Of a DNA stretch of 64,000 nt, positions 43,523-50,151 are shown one piece after another. How positions within the stretch are numbered: position 1 is the stretch's first letter; each line of letters starts with the position of its first letter. The stretch comes from Curtobacterium pusillum (GTDB lineage Bacteria > Actinomycetota > Actinomycetes > Actinomycetales > Microbacteriaceae). The translations under genes were made by a program, and so were the position numbers. Below the pieces are notes generated by a model. The model worked only from the letters and a program-made list of their open reading frames with translations. It did no database searches and had not been told where the DNA came from. The stretch is from the NCBI RefSeq assembly GCF_007680845.1, contig NZ_VEIY01000001.1, forward strand, positions 628,227 through 692,226. Reading direction: 5' to 3'.

Positions 43523-43599
43523 CGCGGGGTGGAGCAGTTCGGTAGCTCGCTGGGCTCATAACCCAGAGGTCGTAGGTTCAAATCCTGCCCCCGCAACCA
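43523..43599 (+). tRNA. Initiator tRNA-fMet (CAT)
   Basis: A 77-nt cloverleaf with encoded CCA. The acceptor stem is CGCGGGG with CCCCGCA, leaving the C1-A72 mismatch that marks bacterial initiator tRNA. The anticodon loop CTCATAA sits on the stem CTGGG/CCCAG, whose three G-C pairs are the second initiator hallmark. The T arm GTTCAAATC and D arm AGCAGTTCGGTAGCT are standard. A perfect terminator hairpin follows 11 nt downstream. Confidence 0.97.
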
Positions 43600-43610
43600 A
43601 GCGTCACACG

Positions 43611-43648
43611 GAAGGCCCCGGTCCAGTCGGACCGGGGCCTTCTGCGTT
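43611..43648 (+). terminator. Terminator of tRNA-fMet
   Basis: Perfect 14-bp stem (43611-43624 / 43629-43642; GAAGGCCCCGGTCC type) with loop AGTC, then TGCGTT. Confidence 0.85.
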
Positions 43649-43685
43649 GCCCGGGGCCGCCGGCGTGCGCCGTGCCGTGCCGAGG

Positions 43686-43777
43686 CCGAGTCTCGGCGCG
43701 CCGGGGCCGAGTCTCGGCCTGAGCGACCGTTCTCGTGTTCCGTGGCCCGAGAACTGTCGCCGTGCCCGAGTCTCGGG
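43686..43777. repeat. GAGTCTCG palindromic repeat, copy 2
   Basis: Three copies of CCGAGTCTCGG (43686, 43707, 43766). Between the last two lies an inverted repeat, GCGACCGTTCTCG against CGAGAACTGTCGC, with one mismatch. It has the same parts in the same order as 23161-23250. It lies between tRNA-fMet and the convergent GNAT gene. Confidence 0.8.
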
Positions 43778-43809
43778 CCGCCCGGCCGGCGCCGTGCAGG
43801 GGTCCCGCG

Positions 43810-44391
43810 TCAGGCCGGAGCCGCGCTGCCGCCGGTCGCGACCCACGACCCGACGGCCTCGGCGGGGACGTCCTCCTCGTGCACGTCCGTGCGGCAGAGG
43901 ACGAGGCCGCGGGCTTCGTAGTTCGGCCGAGCGGCGGGCCCGTCCAGGCTGCACGTGTGCACCCACACACGGGTCACGGGCGGGACGCCCGACCGCTCGG
44001 GGAGCGACCACGCCGCGTCGATCGCGCGCTCGAGCAAAGCCCCGCCGAGACCACGACCGGTGGCCCGCGCGAGGAGCCCGAAGTACCGGATCTCGACCTG
44101 CGTGCCGTCCTCGACCGGCTGCGGCTGGAGCTGCACGTAGCCGAGGGGGACGCCGTCGCCGTACGGGATCCAGAACTCGGTGCCGTGTACGGCGAGCTCG
44201 TCCACCCAGCGGTCGCGGCTCCAGTCGAGCCGGTCCGACCAGTGCCACGGGCCGCCGACGGCGGCGTAGAGGAAGCGGGCGTACTCCGGGTCGACCCCGG
44301 TGGCGAGCTCGAGGTGGACGCCGACCGGCAGAGGCCGCGGCGGCCGGGTGGGCCGTCGCAGCATCTCCAGTGTCCACGTCGTGACGATCAT
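43810..44391 (-). CDS. GNAT family N-acetyltransferase
   Basis: A 193-residue acetyltransferase. The substrate region contains GGPWHWSDRLDWSRDRWVDE. Motif A is LLARATGRGLGGALLERAID near 105-125, followed by RVWVHTCSLDGPAARPNYEA, the motif-B-like segment. The acceptor is not identifiable. TAGCGT (plus 44399-44404) ends 7 nt before ATG 44391, so the mRNA is leaderless. The TAG of this box is the stop codon of the CPBP protease gene upstream, the same arrangement as at 20728. The 3' end faces a palindrome cluster. Confidence 0.88.
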   Translation of the reverse strand: MIVTTWTLEMLRRPTRPPRPLPVGVHLELATGVDPEYARFLYAAVGGPWHWSDRLDWSRDRWVDELAVHGTEFWIPYGDGVPLGYVQLQPQPVEDGTQVEIRYFGLLARATGRGLGGALLERAIDAAWSLPERSGVPPVTRVWVHTCSLDGPAARPNYEARGLVLCRTDVHEEDVPAEAVGSWVATGGSAAPA

Positions 44392-44401
44392 GCAGGCGAC
44401 G

Positions 44402-45295
44402 CTACCGAGCGACGGCGGGGACCGGGGCGAGGGCGACGCGCTTCCGGTGCGCCGCGACGAGCATCGGGATCGCGACGGCGAGGCTGACGAGCACCGGCAC
44501 GAACGATGCCTCGAGGCCGAACGCGCCGCCGGACAGCAGCCCGGTCCCGTGGACGGTGGTGAGGAACAGACCCGGGTCCCGGTGGCCGGAGACGGGGATG
44601 CCGAGCAGCCCCTCGATGACGTTCCAGGCGAAGTGGATGCCGATGACGAACCACATATTGCGGCGCCAGATGAACGCGGCGCCGAGCAGCACGCCGGCCT
44701 CGACGGCGATGGCGAACGACGACCACAGCGTGGCTCCCGGGTTGAACAGGTGCGCTCCGCCGAAGAACGCGGCGGTGACGCCGAGGGCGATCCAGCGGCC
44801 GGCGCGGCGGCCGCCGAGGGCCTCGATGCCCTGGAACAGCAGCCCGCGGAAGGTGAGCTCCTCGACGATGGCTGCGCCGGCGTTCACAGCGAGCGCGAGC
44901 CCGACCGTCGTCGCGACGTCGTGCGGTGCCCACACGACCGAGTACCCGCCGGTCGCCACGACGATCAGGTAGGACGCGGCGATGAAGACGGTGCCGATCG
45001 CGAGGCCGAAGACCGTCTCGCGGCCGAAGTGGCGGAGCGACAGCTCGGGGGTCGAGCGGCGGGCGACGAGCCACATCGTGAGCTTGTAGAACAGGAGTCC
45101 GGCTGCCGCACCGATCAGGGCGGTGACGATGACGCCGGTCGAGTCCATCTCCGAGCCGACGCCGACCAGGATCGCGTTGGTGAGGAACACGAAGACGGTC
45201 CCGATGACCATCCAGGTCAGCGGGAAGGTGAAGATCCGGCGCGCGACGCCGGGCTTGGGGCCCTGTCCCTCGCGCGCGGTGACTGCTGTTGCCAT
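44402..45295 (-). CDS. CPBP-family intramembrane metalloprotease
   Basis: A 297-residue protein with about eight membrane helices. The three CPBP/Rce1 motifs are present: EELTFR in VEELTFRGLLFQG near residue 142, FGGAH near 182 and HFAWN near 228. The family includes prenyl-protein proteases and bacteriocin self-immunity proteins; no bacteriocin gene is near. ATG 45295 has AAGGAGA a few bases upstream. TACCGT (plus 45339-45344) would give a leader of about 37 nt. A response regulator gene lies 105 nt upstream in the same direction, so regulation by that two-component system is possible. Confidence 0.88.
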   Translation of the reverse strand: MATAVTAREGQGPKPGVARRIFTFPLTWMVIGTVFVFLTNAILVGVGSEMDSTGVIVTALIGAAAGLLFYKLTMWLVARRSTPELSLRHFGRETVFGLAIGTVFIAASYLIVVATGGYSVVWAPHDVATTVGLALAVNAGAAIVEELTFRGLLFQGIEALGGRRAGRWIALGVTAAFFGGAHLFNPGATLWSSFAIAVEAGVLLGAAFIWRRNMWFVIGIHFAWNVIEGLLGIPVSGHRDPGLFLTTVHGTGLLSGGAFGLEASFVPVLVSLAVAIPMLVAAHRKRVALAPVPAVAR

Positions 45296-45338
45296 GGTCG
45301 TTCTCCTTCGTCGTGGAGCAGCATCTGCTGCTGGTTCG

Positions 45339-45344
45339 ACGGTA
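45339..45344 (-). promoter_or_regulatory. -10 box for the CPBP gene
   Basis: TACCGT on the minus strand; the leader then contains a small AGCAG/CTGCT palindrome and AAGGAG before ATG 45295. Confidence 0.4.
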
Positions 45345-45400
45345 GGAAACGGCGGGGACCCGCGGGTCCCCCAAAGGTCGACAGTCGGGCCCGGAGCGGA

Positions 45401-46084
45401 TCAGTCGTCGGCGAGGCCGGTGCGGTAGGCGTGGACGACGGCCTGCACGCGGTCGCGGACGCCGAGCTTGAGGAGGATCCTCGACACGTACGTCTTGGCG
45501 GTCTCGCGCGTGACGAACATCGCCTCCGCGATCTCGACGTTCGACTTCCCCTTCGCGAGGAGGCGCAACACCTCGAGCTCCCGCGGCGTGAGGTCGCCCG
45601 CCGTGGTCGTCGGCTCGACCGGGGGACGGATCCGGCCGGCGAAGCTGCCGATGAGCGTGCGCGTCACCGCGGGGTCGACGAGCGCGTCACCGCGGGCGAT
45701 CGTCCGGATCGCGTCCAGGAGCTGCGGCGGCGACGCGTCCTTGAGCAGGAAGCCGCTCGCGCCGGCGCGGAGTGCATCGAAGACGTACTCGTCGAGGTTG
45801 AACGTCGTCACCACCAGGATCCGTGGCGGCGGCGACCCGTCGTCGCTCATCGGGGCGGCGAGGATCTCGCGTGTCGCCGAGATCCCGTCGAGGACGGGCA
45901 TCCGGATGTCGACCACCATGACGTCGGGCGCCGCGTCGTGAGCGAGGTCGACGGCGTCACGGCCGTTCGCACCGAGGCCGACGAGGACCATGTCGTCCTG
46001 CGCCCGGACGATGCGGGCGAAGCCGTCGCGCACCATCGTCTGGTCGTCGACCAGGGCGACGCGCAGTCGCTGCTCGGTGGTCAC
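45401..46084 (-). CDS. NarL/LuxR-family response regulator
   Basis: A 227-residue regulator. The receiver domain has the phospho-acceptor D59 in VVDIRMPV, the acidic pair D13/D14 (LVDDQ), T in VVTTFN and K in GFLLKDAS. The C-terminal LuxR helix-turn-helix is TPRELEVLRLLAKGKSNVEI followed by TAKTYVSRILLKLGV. GTG 46084 overlaps the kinase stop by 4 nt, so both are made together. Targets are unknown; the CPBP protease gene downstream on the same strand is a candidate. This type often responds to envelope or antibiotic stress in actinobacteria. Confidence 0.93.
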   Translation of the reverse strand: MTTEQRLRVALVDDQTMVRDGFARIVRAQDDMVLVGLGANGRDAVDLAHDAAPDVMVVDIRMPVLDGISATREILAAPMSDDGSPPPRILVVTTFNLDEYVFDALRAGASGFLLKDASPPQLLDAIRTIARGDALVDPAVTRTLIGSFAGRIRPPVEPTTTAGDLTPRELEVLRLLAKGKSNVEIAEAMFVTRETAKTYVSRILLKLGVRDRVQAVVHAYRTGLADD

Positions 46085-47283
46085 CTGGTCGTCCCCGCTC
46101 GTGGGCGTGCGTCCGCAGCGAAGGCGGCGACGACGGTGAAGACACCGTCGGAGGCCCCTGCATCGACACTGCCGCCGAGGAGGGCGGCACGTTCGGCCAT
46201 GTTGCGACGGCCACGGCCGGGGCCGCCGGGGTCACGCGTCCCGATGTCGTTCGACACGCGCAGGAGGACCCGGCCGTCGGTTTCGCTCACGGTCATGGTC
46301 ACGGGGGACCCGGGTGCGTGCTTCATGGCGTTGGTCAGGGCTTCCTGGGCGATCCGGTAGAGCGTGATGGCGACCTCGTCCGAGACTGGCTGGTGTGGGA
46401 CCGGCTCGTCGAAGGTGACCGGGTACCCCCGCAGCCTCGCCTCCTCGACGAGGTCGGCGACGGTCCGGGGCACGGCCTCGCGCGGTGCAGCCGTGTCGCT
46501 GGCCGGTGTCGGCGTCTGCTCCAGGGCGCCCAGCAGGGAACGGAGCTCCTGCAGGGCCCGTCGCCCGGTGGCTCCGATCGTCGCGAGGGTCTCAGCGCGC
46601 TCGAGCGCGTCGGCCTCGTCGAGGTAGGCGGTCGAATCGGCTTGCACCACCATCGCCGTGACGTGGTGGGTGACGATGTCGTGGAGGTCGCGGGCCAGGA
46701 GGATCCGCGACTCCCGGACGGCGGCCTCGGCTGCTTCGACCTCGCGGGCGGCCTGCTCGGCGATCCGCCGCCGGACGAGCAGCCCGACGAACCACGGCGT
46801 CGAGAGGACCAGGAAGAACGTCACCCAGTCGATGAGACGCTCGGGCGAGCCCTCGGCGTGCAACCCCACTGCGAGGAGCACGTACGCCACCGCTGCGGCG
46901 AGGGCGATCGTCCTCCGCCGTCGCCGCTGGTACGCAGCGAACGAATAGATCGCCACGAAGAGCCCGAGCCCGGCGGTCCCCGTGCTCGCGCCGGCGAACT
47001 GCGCCGCGCCGAACGCGACCCCGACCACCCCGAGCGCGGTGCCGGGGGCGATGCGCCGCACGGCCAGTGCGAGTGTCTGCGCCGCGGCGAGCACCGGCGG
47101 GACCCACGGCTCGACGGAGTGGTGGAGCTCGCCCAGCTCCACGCCGGGCACACCGAGCGGGAGGAGCGAGATGACGAAGAGCAGGACCCCGCCGGCTCCG
47201 TCACGGACGACGACGGGGAGGTGCCCCCACGGCGTGCGCAGACGCCACTGCCGCGGAGCGCGTGCCGGCGAGGAGGACCCCAT
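46081..47283 (-). CDS. NarL-type sensor histidine kinase
   Basis: A 400-residue membrane kinase. About five helices occupy residues 20-170 (for example GGVLLFVISLLPLGVPGV), with little extracytoplasmic sequence, so the signal may be sensed in the membrane. A HisKA_3 dimerisation domain holds the phospho-His H201 in RDLHDIVTHH. The HATPase_c domain shows ALTNAMKHAPGSP (N box) and GRGRRNMAERAALLGG. ATG 47283 follows TAGCGT (plus 47291-47296) by 7 nt, so it is leaderless. It is divergent from the nitrilase gene and overlaps the regulator gene by 4 nt. Confidence 0.92.
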   Translation of the reverse strand: MGSSSPARAPRQWRLRTPWGHLPVVVRDGAGGVLLFVISLLPLGVPGVELGELHHSVEPWVPPVLAAAQTLALAVRRIAPGTALGVVGVAFGAAQFAGASTGTAGLGLFVAIYSFAAYQRRRRRTIALAAAVAYVLLAVGLHAEGSPERLIDWVTFFLVLSTPWFVGLLVRRRIAEQAAREVEAAEAAVRESRILLARDLHDIVTHHVTAMVVQADSTAYLDEADALERAETLATIGATGRRALQELRSLLGALEQTPTPASDTAAPREAVPRTVADLVEEARLRGYPVTFDEPVPHQPVSDEVAITLYRIAQEALTNAMKHAPGSPVTMTVSETDGRVLLRVSNDIGTRDPGGPGRGRRNMAERAALLGGSVDAGASDGVFTVVAAFAADARPRAGTTR

Positions 47284-47401
47284 GGTCTCGACGCTAGCGC
47301 GATCCGCGGTGTGAGCGGGCGGGTCGACCACCGTTCGCCGTACAGAGGACGGCGGTGGAGCCGCCGCGACACCCCGTCGCACCCGCCGGTACGCTCGCCG
47401 G

Positions 47402-48217
47402 ATGGGCACCCTCACGATCGCCGCCGCACAGTTCACCCCCGTGGACGACCCCGACGCGAACCTCGCGACCATCCGCGACGCCTCGACGGAAGCGTCGGCC
47501 CGCGGAGCCGCCCTCCTCGTGACCCCCGAGTACAGCTCGTACTTCACCGCGGAGATCGACGACCGGTTCGCCGGAGCCGCGCAGCCCTTGGACGGTCCGT
47601 TCGTCGACGGGCTGCGCGGCATCGCCCGCGAGGCCGGCATCGCCCTCGTCGTCGGGACTGCCGAATCGTCGCCCGAGGCGGGACGGTTCCGCAACACGCT
47701 CGTCGCGGTCCTCGCCGACGGCACCATCGCCGAGACGTACCGGAAGGTGCACCTCTACGACGCGTTCGGCTCCAGCGAGTCGGACCGCATCGAACCGGGG
47801 GACCCCGGACAGCTGCCGGTCTTCGAGCTCGACGGGGTCCGGATCGGCCTCGAGACCTGCTACGACCTGCGGTTCCCCGAGGTCACGCGTCGCCTGGCCG
47901 CGCCCGAGCATGGGGCCGCTGACGTCGTCGTGCTGCCCGCCGAGTGGGTCCGGGGCCCCGGCAAGGAGGCCCACTGGCGCACCCTCCTCGCCGCCCGCGC
48001 CATCGAGAACACGGTCTGGGTGGTCGGGGTGGGCCAGACGCCGCCCGTCGGCATCGGCGCGTCAGTGGTCCTCGACCCCTCTGGCGTCGCGGTCGCCGCC
48101 GCGGGCGTGCAACCCGGTCTGCTCATCGCCACGATCGACACTGCCGTCACCGAGGAGGTCCGCCGCGTGAACCCGTCGCTCGCGCTCCGTCGGTACGAGG
48201 TCCTCCCGCGCACCTGA
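47402..48217 (+). CDS. Carbon-nitrogen hydrolase (nitrilase-superfamily amidase)
   Basis: A 271-residue cytosolic amidase. The catalytic Glu is E43 in VTPEYSSYF, the Lys lies in TYRKVHLYD near 114 and the Cys in GLETCYDLRFPE near 152, completing the Glu-Lys-Cys triad. The sequence is closest in pattern to the Nit1/Nit2 and omega-amidase/deaminated-glutathione branch, which clears metabolite-repair substrates, but the exact substrate cannot be read. TACGCT at 47390-47395 ends 6 nt before ATG 47402, so it is leaderless. A 540-bp noncoding stretch with five 57-bp repeats follows. Confidence 0.9.
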   Translation: MGTLTIAAAQFTPVDDPDANLATIRDASTEASARGAALLVTPEYSSYFTAEIDDRFAGAAQPLDGPFVDGLRGIAREAGIALVVGTAESSPEAGRFRNTLVAVLADGTIAETYRKVHLYDAFGSSESDRIEPGDPGQLPVFELDGVRIGLETCYDLRFPEVTRRLAAPEHGAADVVVLPAEWVRGPGKEAHWRTLLAARAIENTVWVVGVGQTPPVGIGASVVLDPSGVAVAAAGVQPGLLIATIDTAVTEEVRRVNPSLALRRYEVLPRT

Positions 48218-48266
48218 CCCGCGCGCCAGGCCGTCGGCCCCCGGGGCCCCGCCGCGCGCGTTCCCG

Positions 48267-48652
48267 CGAGCGGGCGACATCCGCGCCGACGGCGTGCCCA
48301 GCGGGCCTTTTTTCGCCCGCTCGGGATGCCGGGCTCCGCCCGTCCCTCGCCGAGCGGGCAGTTCATGCGCGGACGGCGTGCCCGCCGGGCCGTATTCCGC
48401 CCGTTCGCCGCGCCCCGCCACGCCCCGCGCCCCCTCCCGCGATCGGGCGACATGTGCGCGGACGGGGTGCCCGGCGGGCCGTATTCCGCCCGTTCGCCGC
48501 GCCCCCTCCCGCGAGCGGGCGGTATGCGAGCGAACAGAACGGCAGACGGGCCGTATTCCGCCCGCTCGCCGCACCCCGCCGCGCGCGCCGCTCCGCGAGC
48601 GGGCGGTATGTGCGCCGATGGCGTGCCCGGCGGGCCGTATTTCGCCCGCTCG
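48267..48652 (+). repeat. Cluster of five 57-bp palindromic units
   Basis: Units at 48267-48323, 48351-48407, 48440-48496, 48512-48568 and 48596-48652 are each exactly 57 bp from CGA(G/T)CGGGC to GCCCG(C/T)TCG, with C-rich spacers of 27, 32, 15 and 27 bp. Most share GCGTGCCC, CGGGCCGTATT and CGCCCG. The outer arms pair, and inner GGCG/CGCC and GCCC/GGGC segments could form two smaller hairpins. No reading frame with a start signal runs through them. They fill the 539-bp gap between the nitrilase and aminotransferase genes; a GGAGGCGCGG half-site near 48709 follows and nothing else is seen. Confidence 0.88.
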
Positions 48653-48756
48653 AGCACGACCGGCTCGGCGGACGACCGGCAGGCGGGCAGGCGGGCGGAC
48701 GGGCGGACTGGAGGCGCGGCTCGGCCCCGCCCCGCCGCCCACCTCCGCGAGGTGGC

Positions 48757-49959
48757 TCAGACCGCGGCGGCCAGGCCGGCCAGCCGCGCCGCCGCCTCCT
48801 CGAGCACCGACCGACGCTTGCAGAACGCGAACCGCACCAGCGACCGGTACCCGGGAGCGTGATCGGGCCGGACGAACGCCGACACCGGGACCCCGACGAC
48901 CCCGGCGAGCTCGGGCAACCGCAGGCAGAACTCGCGGGCGTCGGCGTACCCGAGCGCTGCAGCGTCGCCGATGACGAAGTACCCGCCGTCGGGTCGCATC
49001 ACGTCGAAGCCCGCGGCGCGGAGCCCGGCGGCGAGCAGGTCGTGCTTGGCCGACAGCTCGGCGGCGATGCCCGCGAACACGGAGTCCGGCAACCGGAGCC
49101 CCGCGGCGACCGCCGGCTGGAACGGAGCGCCGTTGACGAACGTGAGGAACTGCTTGACGGCGGTGATGGCGTCGACGAGTGCCGGGGGAGCCGTGAGCCA
49201 GCCGATCTTCCAGCCGGTGGTGCTGAAGGTCTTCCCAGCGCTCGAGATCGTCACGGTGCGCTCGGCCGCGCCGGGGAGCGTGGCGATCGGCACGTGGGGC
49301 ACGTCGAAGGTCAGGTGCTCGTAGACCTCGTCCGTGACGATGACCGCGTCGTACTGCGCGGCGAGTTCGACCACCGTGGCGAGGACCTCGGCGGGGAGGA
49401 CCCGACCGGTCGGGTTGTGCGGCGTGTTCACCAGCACTGCCCGCGTGCGGTCCGAGAAGGCAGCGCGGAGCGTCGACTCGTCGGGCAGGAAGTCCGGGGC
49501 GGTGAGCGGCACCGTGACGTGGACGGCCCCGGCGAGCCGGATGAGCGCGCCGTACGCGTCGTAGAAGGGCTCGAACGTGATGACCTCGTCACCGGGCTCG
49601 ACGAGCGCGAGGAGCGTCGCGGCGAGCGCCTCCGTCGCGCCGGCGGTGACGAGCACCTGGCGGTCGGGATCGACCTCCAGGTCGTACCACCGCGACTGGT
49701 GCTCACTGATCGCCGCGCGGAGGTCGGGGGTCCCGCGGCCGGGCGGGTACTGGTTGACGCCGTCGCGGATCGCGGCGACCGCTGCCTCGAGCACCTCGGC
49801 CGGCCCGTCCTCGTCCGGGAACCCCTGGCCGAGGTTGATCGCACCGGTCGCCGCGGCGAGGGCGCTCATCTCCGCGAAGACGGTGGGAGCGGGGATGCCG
49901 TCGGGACCGAGGAGCATCGCGCCCTCGGCCGCTCGCAACCAGGGTCCTGCCTGCCGCAT
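48757..49959 (-). CDS. Class I/II PLP-dependent aminotransferase
   Basis: A 400-residue fold-type I aminotransferase. It has INLGQGFPDEDGP near residue 40, the NTPHNPTGR substrate loop near 170, DEVYEHLTFD and the PLP lysine in ISSAGKTFSTTGWKIGW near 235; the C-terminal Arg is in RSLVRFAFCKR. This pattern is close to kynurenine/methionine aminotransferases. The paralogue DapC at 4.7 kb is clearly different, so this one probably serves other amino acids. ATG 49959 has GGAGGGAA directly upstream. TAGGTT (plus 50009-50014) would give a leader of about 43 nt. It is divergent from htrA. Confidence 0.88.
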   Translation of the reverse strand: MRQAGPWLRAAEGAMLLGPDGIPAPTVFAEMSALAAATGAINLGQGFPDEDGPAEVLEAAVAAIRDGVNQYPPGRGTPDLRAAISEHQSRWYDLEVDPDRQVLVTAGATEALAATLLALVEPGDEVITFEPFYDAYGALIRLAGAVHVTVPLTAPDFLPDESTLRAAFSDRTRAVLVNTPHNPTGRVLPAEVLATVVELAAQYDAVIVTDEVYEHLTFDVPHVPIATLPGAAERTVTISSAGKTFSTTGWKIGWLTAPPALVDAITAVKQFLTFVNGAPFQPAVAAGLRLPDSVFAGIAAELSAKHDLLAAGLRAAGFDVMRPDGGYFVIGDAAALGYADAREFCLRLPELAGVVGVPVSAFVRPDHAPGYRSLVRFAFCKRRSVLEEAAARLAGLAAAV

Positions 49960-50008
49960 GTGGTTCCCTCCGAGGTGTCGCCGACGCACCGCCGCGCTGG
50001 ACGGACCC

Positions 50009-50014
50009 AACCTA
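50009..50014 (-). promoter_or_regulatory. -10 box for the aminotransferase gene
   Basis: TAGGTT on the minus strand, start site expected near 50002, about 43 nt before ATG 49959. No clear -35 seen. Confidence 0.4.
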
Positions 50015-50060
50015 GCGGCCTCCCGGACGTCCGCCCGGGAGGGCCCCCACAGCCCACGCA

Positions 50061-50066
50061 TAAGAT
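50061..50066 (+). promoter_or_regulatory. -10 box for htrA
   Basis: TAAGAT, giving a leader of about 79 nt with GAAAGGAG (50134-50141) before ATG 50152. This gene is among the minority with a long leader. No recognisable -35. Confidence 0.45.
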
Positions 50067-50151
50067 CGCCATAGGTCGCTTGCAGCGTCACCAGGAGCAC
50101 CGCTCAGGTGGGTCCGACAGACTGCACGAGCTTGAAAGGAGCACGTCCAGC

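Noticed and set aside
43523..43599. tRNA-fMet as an integration site for a mobile element
   Set aside because: No integrase, no partial duplicate of the tRNA 3' end and no change of composition nearby.
48257..48652. Short open frames running through the 57-bp units (57 is divisible by three)
   Set aside because: The spacers are not multiples of three, there is no start signal or ribosome-binding site, and conservation follows the palindrome rather than codons.
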